From Litomosoides sigmodontis (Eukaryota; Nematoda; Chromadorea; Rhabditida; Onchocercidae), in the NCBI GenBank assembly GCA_963070105.1, contig OY718806.1, forward strand, positions 62,001 to 126,000: 64,000 nucleotides of DNA, read 5' to 3'. This document shows, piece after piece, positions 12,322-26,006 of this stretch (positions are counted from its first letter, which is position 1; each line of letters begins with the position of its first letter). A model generated the notes under the pieces. That model searched no databases. It was not told the origin of the DNA and saw only the letters and a program-made list of their open reading frames with translations. A program made the translations under genes and the position numbers.

Positions 12322-14779
12322 TAGCAATTGTACTAGAAAATACTGCAAGTTGTAGGGAACCAGATATATATATATATATATATATGTATATATCAATATA
12401 TGTCTTGTTCATATATTATTCATATATCTACACAAAGTTTCCAGGTGGATTTGTAATGTGAAATGTTTTACAGTTGTAAGTATGCATTTCGAGTCTGAAA
12501 ACATTAGTTGTGTGTCCGGAAGTGATTCACGGAGCGTAGTTCTAGTTACTATTATAGTTATTATCTGAAGAGAAGAGAGTGAGTTTGCAGAAATGCGCAC
12601 AGACTGAACGGGTAAGTAAGCAAAAAGTGTTCGGGGGAAGGGACGAGCAGCAAGTTCTTTACTGTTCCTCCGCTGTGTGAACCTGGTTGAGCGACAGCAT
12701 CGTTGTTGATTATGTCGTGCGGGCAAATGACTTAAATTCCCTCACTGTCTGAAACGGAAATTCCGATCACATCCCTGATAAGAAATTTGGGTGCGTAATC
12801 ATCTGATGACCTACAGCTATGTCTTTAACGTAAAAATTATAGCACACGCAGGAAGTATGTATTTTGAAACAGGATTTCAACATGATGCAATACATCATTT
12901 ATGCGACCTAACACGAAGAAGATAGGTTGCTGCTTCTACTGCAGTCAGTAGCGAGCACCCAGCTTTCCACTGCTCCTCATTACAGAGCACCATTAGCTGG
13001 GCACATTTATCGGAACTGTGAAGAGCTACGTTAGAAGCGAGGTAATCGACCATTTATGTTACTTGCGTAGGAAGATTTCAAAAGGAAATAATTAATTACA
13101 CAGCTCTCAATATTCATTTCAATTAGCACCCTTATATGCAGCAATGCAATGTTCGTCACGAACAGCAGGAAATACCAACGTTAAGCTCTGAAATAGCCAC
13201 ATAATCGTGCCGGTGAGCTTTCCTACTCGATTGCACAATTTCAGTTATCGATTAATTCTTAGGATCAGCGTTTCCATGTTACTACTGAAAAGGGAAAGGA
13301 AGACGATTCAAATCTACATGTTAGTAAGAACATGCGAGCGGCATGAAATTACCGACTCACACACAATGACACGGCACAAACATATAGTAAGTGACGGATA
13401 GTTTCAGGCATTTCAGGTTCAGGTTTCATGATGATGACTTTGAGTGGTAGGAATTGTAGAAACGGCGGTTGATAAGAAAGGGGCACGACGAATCAAGTTT
13501 ATCCATACGATAGATTGCATCTCGTCGCTTCTTTCTGTCAGTTGAAGAAGGAAGTCACAATTGTCACCTCACTAGCTTCTGCTGCTCTCTTCCTTCAACT
13601 GACCGAAGATATCTGCTGGTCTGAAAGGAGTGAGTGCCTTTAGAAGAGGAGAAAGTTGAATTAGCGGTAGGACGGAACACGGGAATGGTAAGAACTATTG
13701 CGATAGTATAATGCGCACATTGGAATAACACCGTCCGGGAAAATTCGAATAAAAAATGATGAAGAAAAAGAGAATGATGTGTGCGAAATCTGAAAAGAAT
13801 TTAGACACGACTGGATGGAACGAAGGGAGGAAAGAGGGGAAGTGATAGAGACCACTTGTTGTTGAATATCCTTGACCTCATTATAATTTTCATGCTGCTA
13901 CTCAAACGAAGTTTCAAATTAATGCAACGCACTCAGAAGCACCTCTTACACCAACGCATAAATAAGAACGTTTGTTCATTCATGTATGAAATATATATTA
14001 AAAATCAAAACAAAGTCAACCAATGTTGTCGCAGATTAAATTCAATTCAACTAGAAGCTGACTGCCAACGTAAACCACCTTATTCGAGAGGCTTTGGAAA
14101 TTGTATTCAATGTTACTCATCTACCTATCCATCATTAGCTTTGCATTACGCGCTCAGAATCTCGCAAATTCATTTTTTGCGCGAAAACACGGAAAGCACT
14201 TCTTGTGTCCAAAATATCTTTCTCAAATTCCTTCTTATGATGATTGAGGCAATAAAATCATAACACGTTAATGAAGACCCGAAAATCTTTTGCTGCTTTC
14301 CTCTAGTTAAGCAGCGACCAGAAGTAGGGACGTTGGGCGTTGTATATTCATTTTGCGGGTATTGGCCACCTCTGAAATAAGTTGAAGTTGAGTTGGTTAA
14401 TCCTATCAAGGCATTGTCCACCTCGCTACTCACTACAATCGCCACACTGACTGGACAGCCCGCCGATTTCTCGTTGAGATACTGTTCTATCCGATAGGTA
14501 TACATATATATATAATGTACATCTGTATACATATATGTATATACAGGTAGATAGAAAATTGCCCAAAGTATTTTGAAAGGTGCTGATAGTATGGGTTATA
14601 CCATTGTCAGAGTGATATGCAAATTAAGCGTCTGCAAGAGCATCCATCCATCCCTATATGATGATAGCGTGTGCTGTGGGCAGAGCAATGAAAGCAATTC
14701 CTGTACAACAAGACATTCATTAGTCACGGAAGGAAATATCGGTACATCTGGTCTGGTCTGACATGATGCAAAGGAATAT

Positions 14780-14806
14780 ATGTATATATATATATATATA
14801 TATATT
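14780..14806. repeat. (TA)n microsatellite
   Basis: A short TA run lies in intergenic DNA. Confidence 0.85.
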
Positions 14807-15257
14807 TAAGGCATATATCAACGAATATGGAATGAAATTCCATCTCTCTCTTTCCCCACTACGCATCATCCTTCTGTCGTTCATTTCAGCAAGTTTGGAA
14901 GTGGAAAACATCGCAATTATACTTTCTTTTTTCAATTCATTGTCGCGCTTATTGAGTCATTGTATTTTCGTTACTCGACAAGTTCCCGCTGCTTCCTTAA
15001 TTTTCTCAGATTGTCGTCCAAGGCGGATATTCAAGAAATTAGATGTTTCTCGATCTCGATCTAATGAATATGACTTCGGTAACAAGCTCACTTCACTTCA
15101 TGGATGGTGAAGGCGCTGTACACTCTCAAGGTGAAATATTCGGAGTGAATCGCATATCATGAAACTCGTCGTAATACTATTTCAAACCTGAAGGTGATCC
15201 GTTTAATAGGACCACTAATCTAGTACTTTATTTCGAAAAATATTCATGATCTCTTCC

Positions 15258-15296
15258 ATTGAGTTAAACGTGGTCTTCCACCACGTTTAACTCAAT
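15258..15296. repeat. Perfect 17-bp hairpin with 5-base loop
   Basis: ATTGAGTTAAACGTGGT at 15258-15274 is exactly complementary to 15280-15296, with loop CTTCC. It lies far from any recognised exon. It could be a remnant of an inverted-repeat transposon (MITE), a small-RNA hairpin or a replication-slippage product. Confidence 0.85.
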
Positions 15297-16769
15297 CAGC
15301 GGCAGGATGTAAATTGCATTCCTTACCGACACTAGCACGAAATGTAACAGGGATTACAAAACGAAGTTATCAGCAGGAAAAAATTGTTAAGCATGAAATG
15401 AAATTTGCATTTCAGTTTCCGATATCTGTGGTGTCGCACATACTGTTGTTCATTGGAAGAGCGACACGCAAACTTGTGATGATTCTGTTAGCAGCCGATA
15501 TTCAGCTGAATGCTTTGAGGAGAGATTTAAAAAAGAAGTTTTAAGGAGAGGAAGAGGTGCATTCTGTATTAAGGATGTGGAATGCGAAGTCGGCAGAGAA
15601 AGGAATTTGCACATCACACATACGACTTATTGTGGCACTGTTTGGTTTAGAAGATTGCCATATCGGGCCTATCAAAACCTAATTTAAATTGTGACTAGTA
15701 TCTAATTTGTTAAAGCCCTATGTTTATTTAAAATAATCAGTCGCTGGAAGACGAAAAATTTTAACTTTCTGACAAGCCACTAAAAGTTGAAGCAATTGCG
15801 GCACTCTTGCTGGTCATTCGAGTGCTCCAGAAGGTGGTTTGTTTGCTCAACAGGATCAGCTAGCTCTTTGGCGCTTCCCATGAGATGTTTAAAATTCTCA
15901 TTTAAGGATCGATAGTCATCCCACTTCTTCAGTATTGAAGTTTGTTTCTTTCACAGATTAGATTGACCATAAAGAACGTGCAGTGAAATCAATATCATTT
16001 CTAAGCATTCTCTTTTCGGTTTCAAACATGGAACACTTCGAGCGAGCTCAGTAATAAAAGAAACATTGGGAATAAGAGTAGAATCAGGAGCAATTGCTTC
16101 TCCATGGATCACTCACTGCTTTTATATCGAAAATCTATTTTAGCTAGCTGAGCAGATGAGTTTTGTGCAACGCTTTATGACGACGGACAACACATCTGGT
16201 TCCTACGCTATGCAACCTTCTTACAGGTTCCTCCAGTGACCTAGACTAACTAATACAAGTTTCGAAATTTCGGTTCTATTTCACGATATTTCTTTTACTC
16301 CTCACTTAACTGTCTAGCTTACATCATGGACAATTTCCGCGTCTTTCTTGATATATGCGAGCGAAGATTGGAGATAGCGACACGTAACTGCGCACCACTC
16401 AGATCATGCGCAAGTCAGATAAATCATTGCCATGTATTCAATGTTCAACATGCTTCAATACAATGTCCACATTGCATGCTTTCAGTTACAGCTGGTGTGT
16501 TGTATGCAGTTTCAAAATGAATGTTACCGTTCACTCTTCCGGTATGCTAGCTGAGGGAATCAAACTAATATAGCGAACGATGAGTAATATGAGTTTCGCA
16601 GATATGCTAATGTGCGAGAACATGGAGGCGATGATCTTGAAGCCCGACTTGATAAACATATTTAATCATCTGGTGCATTCACAATCTAAAACTCTAAAAT
16701 GGAATTTGGAACTCGAAGTGAAAAATACGAAGATGGTGTAATGCCTGCCAGTCACTGATTGTGTCAAAT

Positions 16770-19200
16770 TCAAGCCCGCAGAAGGTAATTTTCCAGCGCG
16801 GTTGTAATGTCGTCATTGCTAGCTGATTCACCCACGTACCAGCGACTGATAAGCCTTGCAATAGTTTTGTAATTGCTGCTGCTCAATGACGCCATCGTGA
16901 CCAAAAGATAACGATTCAAGCACTGCCAGTCCTGAAATAAGACGCTATTATCACATCAGTTTCATACTTCATCTTCACTTAGAGAGACAGCGAAGTTCGG
17001 ACACTATTTGCGCCGAAATTTGAATTTAATCCTAGAAATACTGCCATGGGTTCGTTCTTATGCAACGTACCGCATATTCTTTGCTTCCTCGAAGATTACA
17101 AAGTAATTCTTCTTTTGGAATGATTGGTTTAATGAATGAATTCATCAACTGATCCAACGTTCGGAGCAGCAGAAGCATGTTGCCTCGGAAATTAGTACGT
17201 ATAAATTTAGTGCAGTTAATCATTTTAAATGCGCCATCTTTGATCATTTTTGTTTCTTTGCCACCTGAATCCAAAGTGCCACCGTAGTTCTCCAGTAATC
17301 CGCACAAACAAATGCCAATCTCTTGCATCTTCACTTTCCTGGATATTTCAATGTGAATACACACTGAATCCGGCTTAACTGTCTTCGACTTAATCTTTGA
17401 TTATGAAAATTCTCTGCATCTCCTACATATTTATTTTGTTAAGGTTTCACTTGATTTTAAATTAATAATTTGGTCCATTGATATTATTGCGCATTTGCTA
17501 AATTTCGAATAGCGAAAGCAAAAATATTTACGATGGTATCGGTAACCGTGCCGGCCACTTTTCCATAAACTCTCGATTATTTTTTGACGTACAGTTTAGA
17601 ATATTTGTAATCCACTGCTTGGTCCTGCCATCAAGCTCGCCGTGGACGACGAGTAGCAGTTCTTTCATCGTTGCATGCAAAACCTTTTATAAAATGAATA
17701 TTGCAGGGATCACGTCATGAGTCTATGGGTTACTGTAGCTCCATTATCTTGTTGCTATTGCTACTGCTGATTAGTTGTCGCTATTACCCGACTAATTAAT
17801 TATTAAATCAATAATTTGTTATTATCATCCGCTATTATTAATAAGTTATCATTTAATAATTGTTGCTAGTTACTGTCATGTGTTGACTTGAAAGCTATTA
17901 ATCGGGATTCGGAAGATTAGTGAACTATACCTTAGGAATATGGTGATATTTCCGCGCTTCACTGCTGGAGAGAATTTTTGCTTGCATGTGTATGTAATCA
18001 CCTAAGCGTACCATTCCTGCTGCCGGTAAAGCAGCACCATATTTCTCCAGAAACATCCCGAAATCCTTCACTAGTCTTATCTGCTTTCCGCTCTGAACCG
18101 AATGCGGCCTGTAGAACAAACATTCTGAAGATATTTCACTTTACATACGTTGGTTGAAATTCGGAATTTAATTTGATTCCATTTAGCCATTGACGTTTTG
18201 ATGGCTGCTGAATTTAAGTTCCCTGACTTTGACCGGAAAGGAGCTGTACCTTGCAGTTCTAACACGGTCTATAGCTTCCGCATACGTTGAATGTTCTGCC
18301 CAGATCATATAAGAAGCAATAACAACACCTGTACGACCAAGTCCTGCGTGACAGTGTATTGCCACCTTTCCTGAACAGATTAAAAAATTGAGAATATTTA
18401 GAAGATACCTTAAACATTATTGGCTTCAATTAATTCAACCGTTTCCAAATGTCACATGAACGTACCACGTTTGAGAGAACAATGAAGAACTTTCACGATA
18501 TCCAGAAGGGTGTCAATTCCAAGAATTCCGAAGTCTGGCCAAACGAAATTATAAAACTGTACTGAAATGGCACGATATGTTTTTTCTTTATTCGTTGCGG
18601 AATGTTGCAAAACTTCTTTAATATGCTATAACCCACTCCCATTTTGCATGAGTACTTCCGGATTATATGTGAAACCAGAAGGAAGTAGCTCCGGTCCACA
18701 GGAGTCATGTTCACCAAGCATTTGAAGATTAATCACAGCACATATGTTTGCTCTGCAACGCAATATGATAAGCAATAAAGAGGACTCCGTCGTGATAGAT
18801 GAAATGAAACGAGAGAATTCCAGTCCCTCAAAGACCTATAAAATCTAAGTTTTCATAACCGGTTGGTCTTATGAACGAACTTGTAGAACTGTGCAATGAG
18901 GTTATGATCAGTGAATGTTATAGCAGTTGGTCGAGACATCGCCACAATATTTTCAGTTATCCTGCAATAATTCCAGTAAAATTTGCTATTAAAAATTACA
19001 AAGTCCAATGTTTAATTAATAAAGTGATAAAAGTATATTCAACCATGAGGAATATAACCCTCGGATAGCCTGCTCTTTCACGGACCACGGTTTCCATGAG
19101 CAGTACTTGCAGTTTGCACCATTGCAGTATAACTTACAACGCCATGACCACGGCGTTACATATAGTATTCCATAACGGAACGATAGATTTGAGAATGATG
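16770..19200 (-). CDS. PTPDC1-like protein tyrosine phosphatase
   Basis: Nine minus-strand exons: 19200-19044, 18961-18881, 18752-18637, 18561-18466, 18370-18250, 18108-17931, 17683-17532, 17338-17071 and 16931-16770 (TGA). All junctions agree in phase, giving about 443 residues; only the extreme N-terminus is missing. The signature HCHAGLGRTG contains the catalytic Cys and Arg of the CX5R phosphatase loop. Around it lie EQAIRGLYSSW, AVINLQMLGEH and FYNFVWPDFG, which follow the order of animal PTPDC1, and a C-terminal segment (FIKPIIPKEEL) resembles the vertebrate tail. The family hydrolyses phosphotyrosine or phosphoserine/threonine and has been linked to cilia and cytokinesis in vertebrates. 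The first listed exon begins with a split codon, so a short upstream start exon must exist. The donor at 18636 is GTGGGT, chosen because it gives exact residue spacing. Confidence 0.9.
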
Positions 19201-20249
19201 CTGCAAAAGTGAAAGTTTAGAAAGACAAGCATGAATTACGTTCTTGGCAATTCCTAATTATTTCATCGTTTCATTTCAGTGCGATTCCTCTCCTCGGCTG
19301 TTGAAACCTGAACTGTTGTAAAGTTATAAACAACAATAGTAATTAACCAGTACTATCATTCCTCTGAATTAACTTCCAACTTGGAATTTCTATTGTACTG
19401 ATTACACTATGCTGTAACTACTGCTAGTTTGCATCCATACGACGTGTCAAACACTGAGGTTTGAAAAGAGTTGTGGATTTTTTTGTGTTGTTACTGGCGA
19501 GTAGACACCAGTGATGACGGGCAGACTAAGGTAAAAGCAATGACGCATTATACAATGTTCTCATACCACGTCCGTGTCCGTAAGAAGCTCGCACGTTGCT
19601 CGTCTCTTTTCGTCCTTTCATTGAATCATTTTAGAGCAAATTAGCCAGTTATAAATTTAAATATCCATAAGCAATCGGAGGTAATCACCTGAAACAAGAA
19701 ATGGGTCTTTGTCTGCTGGACGATGAATCGAAATACTGCTTGTTAACAACACTGAGAAGCCGAAGCGAGCTTATTTGCGATGTTCGACGCAACGAGAATT
19801 ATGCGGAAGAATGAAATCAAGAAGGTTGAAATGTGAAGAAAGGACGAAAGGAAGGAGAAGGGAGGGGAGGGGTCATATGTGCAACGGTATGTGTGGACGG
19901 TTGTCATGGAAATGTGCTCGGTAACCGAATAAACAATCGACTGCACTACCGGTCACTTTATCGGCATGCGAAACGCACTCCGACACTGTACCGCACGGAG
20001 CTCTGATCGGATCGCAGCTTTCACTCCAACCAACTAAGTGCGCTCGTGGACTGATCCAGTGGAAAAAAATCCATTTTGCTTGTTCTTTGTTGTGTTAGTT
20101 ATGCGCTGATGCCTCTGTGAAATCTGTTGAAAGCTAACCATATTGGCTTCAATCTAATCGATGCGCTCGTTCAAACAAGTCAGAGCTTTGGTGCATATAT
20201 TACCTCTAGAATTGCTACAGTTATTCACGTTAGGGTCTAGCCTTTGATA

Positions 20250-20270
20250 CAGCAGCAGCAGCAGCAGCAA
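20250..20270. repeat. (CAG)7
   Basis: Seven perfect CAG triplets are followed by CAA. The surrounding plus-strand frame is short and not linked to a gene, so it is treated as noncoding. Confidence 0.85.
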
Positions 20271-20937
20271 GTCTCAAAAATACCATGCACGAATAATTGT
20301 ACAGTTGGCGGACAGCAGCTGCACGTCATTCCAGCTACTCTCGCTGCGGAACTATCTGCCGGATGGATCTGTTGGGAATTTATGCGCATCGACAAGTCGA
20401 TTTCACATCTTTCAACATTTCAAACACTATTTTCTGCTCTCTAGCGAACGCAAAGAACGTTTCATTTTCCTACATGTGGTCAGTCGCTTCACTTCTCTTG
20501 ATCTCACACATTCCTTCGATTGCAGAGGATGACGTGGGAAGAATGGGCTGAGAGTACCTTCCAGCATACATTATTGCACCTCATCTGAGCAACGTGCGGA
20601 GCAAGCAAAATTGGCTTCTTGCACTGCGAACTGCAATTCTAAAGTTTGACAGTAAATAGTTGTGCGCGAATTGCCGTTGGAGATAGGTGTGCCAACAAAG
20701 ATGAATATGCGCATGATGATGGTGAAAAAAAAAATGCTCATCACTGAAGGGAATGAATGATCTGCCGTCGCTGCTACTGTTCAGAAAGAACGATTCATCG
20801 AAGATGGTTCGGTTCTTCCTCTCCTAAATTATGGGTGGGTTAGCAAGTTTGAGAAGTTATTTGAAGGAGAGCAACTTTGGGCGAATCCCGAAACACTCTG
20901 CACGAGTGAATGAGGAAATCCATCCAAATCGAAGTCT

Positions 20938-20965
20938 TCCACATCCGCATCCGCATCCGCATCCG
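20938..20965. repeat. (CATCCG)n short hexamer repeat
   Basis: About four copies of CATCCG lie in intergenic sequence. Confidence 0.8.
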
Positions 20966-21719
20966 CTCCTTATTTCTTGTTTTGTTCCTTGTTTTCATTT
21001 TGCGTATTACATAAGCGTCTTGTTCCGGAGGTGGTTGAAAATTCCTTCACAGAAACTGTAACAGCGATTGGAAATCCTAAATGAGGTTAGCAGATAAATC
21101 AATCATCCGTCACTTCATGCACAAAGCGAGCACCTTCCCACTCACATCATTCTTGCTTCGTAACTAATTGGCGAATTGTTGTCTCTTGTCGTAGATCGTT
21201 GTGCAACAAGCAATACTCTAATACTGCTCCCTATTCTAAATTAGCTCTGATATGATCCACTGATTTATGCTGACGGCATCGCTTCTTCAGTAAAGTAATT
21301 ATGCATGCGCTCTTCGGCAACACCGGCTATTGGTTAATCCAGGAACTTCTTAAGATGCACAACGATAGGCTTTGAATGAAGCAAGCACATAAAAGCGCCC
21401 GCCCGCCGAGCAGTGGTGATCTTTCGTCGCTCATTTCCCTCACATTCCATTCTCGCTCCCTGAATGATGTTGAGGTTGAAGTTAAAGGAAGTTTTAAACA
21501 TCACGATCAAACTTAACAGTCCCCTTCCTCACCTCCCCATATCCAACACTGAAGCTTTGCTGAGGGGTAAAGCAGCGATTTAAGCCACCACACCTTATCC
21601 CTCCTATAATTGTAACCGTTTTGTTGCCGGTCGACATCACTGCCAACCTTTATCAACAATCACTTTCTTCAGCATCAAAATTACACCTCATGACAGGAGA
21701 GACTCACTTCACACTTCTG

Positions 21720-21720
21720 T

Positions 21721-21752
<32 letters not shown>

Positions 21753-21867
21753 CTGTGTCGGGAAGAAGAGAGGGAGATGGAGAGACAGAGAGAGAGAGAG
21801 ATAGAGAGAGAGAAAGTAACGAAGCAACAAACAAACGAGCAAAGTGAGCAAAGGAAGCCTACGAGTT

Positions 21868-21897
<30 letters not shown>
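21720..21897. repeat. CT / GA / CT microsatellite cluster
   Basis: A TC run (about 21720-21745), a GA-rich run (about 21768-21815) and a second TC run (about 21871-21897) are spaced closely. The CT and GA blocks could pair as a stem. The open frames here are artefacts of the repeats. Confidence 0.9.
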
Positions 21898-21898
<1 letters not shown>

Positions 21899-22163
21899 TT
21901 CCCATCTCTTCACTTCAATTCATTGAATTGAAAAGCGTTTTCGGTACGCGATGGTGTAGGAAACGTAGCGGCGGACGGTCGGGTGTTAACGTCGTCGTCT
22001 CCCTGGTTTCAATGTTTTCCTGTTGTTGTTCGTTTTCGTTTAGCGCATGGCTAAGGAATTTTCGTCCTGCGATTCTCCGTTCTCGTTCCATCTTCGGCTT
22101 AATATAATATAAAAGCTATTATGAGAGTCCTGCAAGACTTGTCATCCATGTTTTTGCTGCAAG

Positions 22164-22164
22164 T

Positions 22165-22198
<34 letters not shown>
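22164..22198. repeat. (GT)n microsatellite
   Basis: A GT run lies in intergenic sequence. Confidence 0.9.
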
Positions 22199-22201
<3 letters not shown>

Positions 22202-25200
22202 TGTGTGTATGCGTATCTGGTTCCAGGAGGCGTTTCGCGTTGCTGATACAGTGGGTTCGGTGAAAGTCCCACGTCCAATCCCGGATAAATGTAGGGAGTT
22301 GTAAGGATGATAGCAGCCTGTTCCGTTCTTTTGTCCATCAACCGCTTATAAATATTTGTTTGAAAGTTGCTTCGTTCACTTAAGCCTTTTTTCTGGTCGG
22401 TTACTGAGCTTGGATTTTTTTTACTTGGTTTTTTTTTACTTGAACACGGAATTTTTTTTGAGCCCGTTGGAAACTTGTTTCCATCCGTTTTCACCAAGTA
22501 CCTCTCTAATCCAACACACAATGTGAAAAGGGTTATTCAGAGCGTCATCGATGTTTGTCAAACGGTACAGGCGAATTCATTGACTGTCTCCGGAAAATGG
22601 ATTTTATTGTGCCCAATTGCAGCTTTCCTCTCATTTTAGCGGCCTTTCTTTCAGTTGCAACTTCTGTAGGTTCCGCTCACCTTACGATTTCAGCTGCCCA
22701 AATACATACATGTGCCGTTACACATTGGAGAAAACAAAGGCGTGTTTTTTTTCTTGCATCCTGGTGCATCCGCATTTGCCATGTTCTTTCCAACATCTTT
22801 GCCTCCCTGTCAGGTGCATGTTGTTGCGAAGCAGATTTTAAGGAACAGCTTAACATCACAAGTTGGAAGAAGTTAAAGGAGCCGTATGGGAGAGCGGATT
22901 AGCGCATGCAAGATCACGGTGACGGTTCGGTGATCACTTAAATCGTTCTAGTCAGCGTGTGCTTGTCACTTGTCTGTGATAGTGTGGCATTTGCTTTGTG
23001 TGCACCGTCACTCACACACTGCAAAACACACCGTTCCGCGGCCCTCCCTGCTCTTGAACCGTTCCTATTGACCTTGCGAATTTTTGAAGTGCTGCTTTTC
23101 AGCAGCAAAAGGGCGAGGCGGACGGCCGTGATGAACGCTTTTGTTAGCAGCAAGCTTGCTACTTCTGTCTGGGATATATGTATGTGTGTGGATGGACAGA
23201 TGAGGTGCTACATGCTGTGGTGTTGTAGTGCTGCTGGCACATCATCCGGGTGTGGTCGAATACTCCCTTCTATGAGGCTACAAGATTTCTTCCAGCTGAA
23301 TTGAATGATTCTAGAAAGGTGGGTGGAATCGTCCAAAGTGCTTCTCTTCAAATCGAGCCCATCAGTGAGTGATCACTGCCTTAGGAGATGTGGTTCAGAC
23401 TTTGAGTGCTGCTGCAGACGGCCTTTCTGCTTCGGCTAATAATACTGCACTGGACTACCTCCGTAACTGTAAGCTGCAGTAAGAAGTAACACTTCCTGAC
23501 ATCAGGACACACGTATACGTGTTCATGATTATGACGAAATTCACACATGTCTTGCCAACTGTTGCTACCTTATCAACGCAACACACACTGGCGGCATCTG
23601 TTGGAGGAGTGTGTGTGTGTTAGGAGGAGTTCCGTCGCATATCCTCTACACTTTTCCAGCTCCATCACAGAATTCATATCAGCTATGATATTAATTGCTG
23701 CGTAACTTGTGAATCTCCCATCCATGCATCATCTAAAGCTCGCTGTCCCTGTCTGACCTTTTTTAACTCTCTCCAAGACTGTAGGTATGGTGAATGGTGA
23801 AATGCTGGCACTGGTGGGAATGAGATTTCCGGCGTAGAATGTCTAAATTGGTGCGCCATAATTTAAAAGGGGAAGAGGCTCCGAAGTTTGTGGTCTTTCC
23901 TGCGTCTTCAGATTGCTGATGGCAAGGAAGTAAACTGCTCGTTACTCTGGTTGCTTACTCAATCCTCGACCTCGTAATATTTGTTATCAAGGACCTCGGC
24001 GTTCGGTAACTCCCTCTGCCCTATCTCAGTCTTCCCTCCTTCCCTCATTCATGCTTCCTTTTCGTTTTCTTGAATTGCTCCTGCTCAATGCTTCATCACC
24101 TTGTTCGCAATGAGCAGTAGTAGATGGTGAGGTATCATTTCATTTTAATCGGGTCCACGGAGAAAACTCCGCCATTGTTATTCTCGCCAGTTGCTAATTT
24201 GCAAACAATGGATGGGGTTGCCACACATGGCATGATCTAATTGGTGAGCGTTGATTTGGATCTACCTGGTTTTGCCGTGCACGTTGAAGTGGAAGGGTGC
24301 GTGGACGTGCCACTGCGTATCAGCATTCGCATTACAGATTTGGAGCGGTGATGCGCTTTACAAGTATCCGTGATGTCAAGTTTCTCTTTCATTAATCAGA
24401 TTGATCGATCCATCAACACATTCCCTTCCTTCCACTTATTTTTCGTGAACATTTATAACATTTGAATAAGTCGTCACGACTTGCATACCATCGTACAGTT
24501 AGTTATATGGTTTTTCGGAGGAGAGTTGACGGTAAAGTGTTCGTGCAAATTACGTTTACGTTTCCGCTTCCAGTACTATCATTCTTCCTTCTTTCTCCTC
24601 TTCAAATGGGGAATCAAAAGCATTACCCACATACATACACTTTCGAGTACCAACAAGGCAACAATGTGTTTTGTTGAAATGATTGGCTGCATTGGGGCGG
24701 ATGATGGTAGGGGGAATGGCAAGGAGAAATTATCAATGATAGGTTTGTTGATAAGCAGTCAGTGACAGGTGAACACGCTGGCAATTTTTGTAGGAAAGCA
24801 GATTGACAAATTAGTGACAACAGACTTGTTCGATCACCGCCACGTTTACTGTGTAGCTTGGAAAAGCATTTTTCAATGTTTCGCTTGCAGCTCGATTCAA
24901 ATTCACCTTCGCACTGGCAATCGCAAGGCATCTGTATGAAGTGAGTGGACGATTCAACTTTGTTCATTGCCGCAAAATTCCTTCGCGATCTCGCAAACGT
25001 TTCGTGCAGTTTGACCTTTGCTTCATTCTTTGTTGAAGGAATAAAAATTGCTAGGGGGCTAGAAAATTTCGTGAGGATTAATTTGTTGCGATGGCTCGTT
25101 TTGTTAGAATTGCTGTGACTATGAATTACGAATGAAGAAAGGGAAACTGGCCTAATGATTCAGCCGAATGTCGTCTTGCCCTTCTTGCTCTGGTTTTCAT

Positions 25201-25788
25201 CATCCCTTCTAAACTCACCTATTTATTATGATCCTGATAACAGCATTTTCTTATGTGTTCCCTCAGCCCATTGTCAATCGTCTATTGAATTGCGTAGCGT
25301 ACATTGGCAGCTTTTCTGCGCTCCATCTGTTTCATATGATTTACTAACCTACGTTAAGCTCATGGGAAGCGTTTGTCCAACTTTTTCAAAGCGTACTTCC
25401 TTCCTAGTTCGCCCCTGACTTTGAACTACGTCCTTATCCGAACAATTCACGTTCGTTTAATATTCCGATGAAATGTCTCTCGTGTGCACGCTTCGCACAC
25501 ACTTCCTTCTTTCTCGCTTAACATCACTTTGAATAATAAAGCATAAGTAGTTGGAATCGTCTGTTATCCACCGCGCAAATACTGCATACTTCACACAGGT
25601 TTTTCATATCCAAGCGTGCATCATGTGAAACAGACCTGTGTCATTTGGGTACATCTCTATACCGACCTTTGTGTTCTTTCCCATTTTTAGGATGCGCAAC
25701 TCACCTATGATTAACATTAAGCATTTATTGCCATTATGTAAGGTCGATATAAATGTTGAAAAACATCATTTGTTTCTTATAATTGCAG

Positions 25789-25909
25789 GGGTACGAGTTG
25801 GACAAGCTCGACTGTAAAGGACGTACACTACGTTACCTGCGTCTTTTAGGCGCGCCGCCTGTTTATCTAGCACATTTACTTCAATTTACTGCTACCGGTG
25901 CCTCGTAAT
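25789..25909 (+). CDS. Orphan putative terminal exon
   Basis: A clean TTGCAG acceptor at 25788 is followed by 39 open codons and TAA. The peptide begins GYELDKLDCKG and ends TATGAS. The stop lies about 100 bases before the PiT start codon, which would suit an upstream cistron of a nematode operon or an alternative 5' exon of PiT. I could not find any other exon that joins it in phase 0. It may equally be 5' untranslated sequence. Confidence 0.25.
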
Positions 25910-26006
25910 TGTGTCTCTCTTCTCTTCCGTTAACATCAGGCAGTATCTTCTTGTTGGAAAAAAAATTAACTGAATTCGCATCATTGTTTTGCTGAGGAAG
26001 TGTGCG

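Larger units (their letters stand above)
12322..16769. other. Gene-poor interval
   Basis: No recognised gene is present. It contains AT-dinucleotide runs near 12363-12386 and 14780-14806, a strong hairpin at 15258-15296 and one candidate minus-strand exon near 14277-14375. Together with 8.2-12.3 kb this separates the two minus-strand genes. Confidence 0.4.
19201..25788. other. Divergent intergenic region between PTPDC1-like and PiT genes
   Basis: No recognised gene. It should contain the first exon and promoter of the PTPDC1-like gene (minus) and the promoter of the PiT gene (plus). It carries several pyrimidine-rich and CT/GA microsatellites, a CAG run and a GT run. A minus-strand open frame at 22099-22521 is unassigned. 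Confidence 0.4.

Noticed and set aside
22099..22521. A 140-codon minus-strand open frame containing a His-Thr run
   Set aside because: The His-Thr part is the GT microsatellite. The rest has an interesting Pro/Tyr-rich composition but no motif, acceptor or donor to support an exon.
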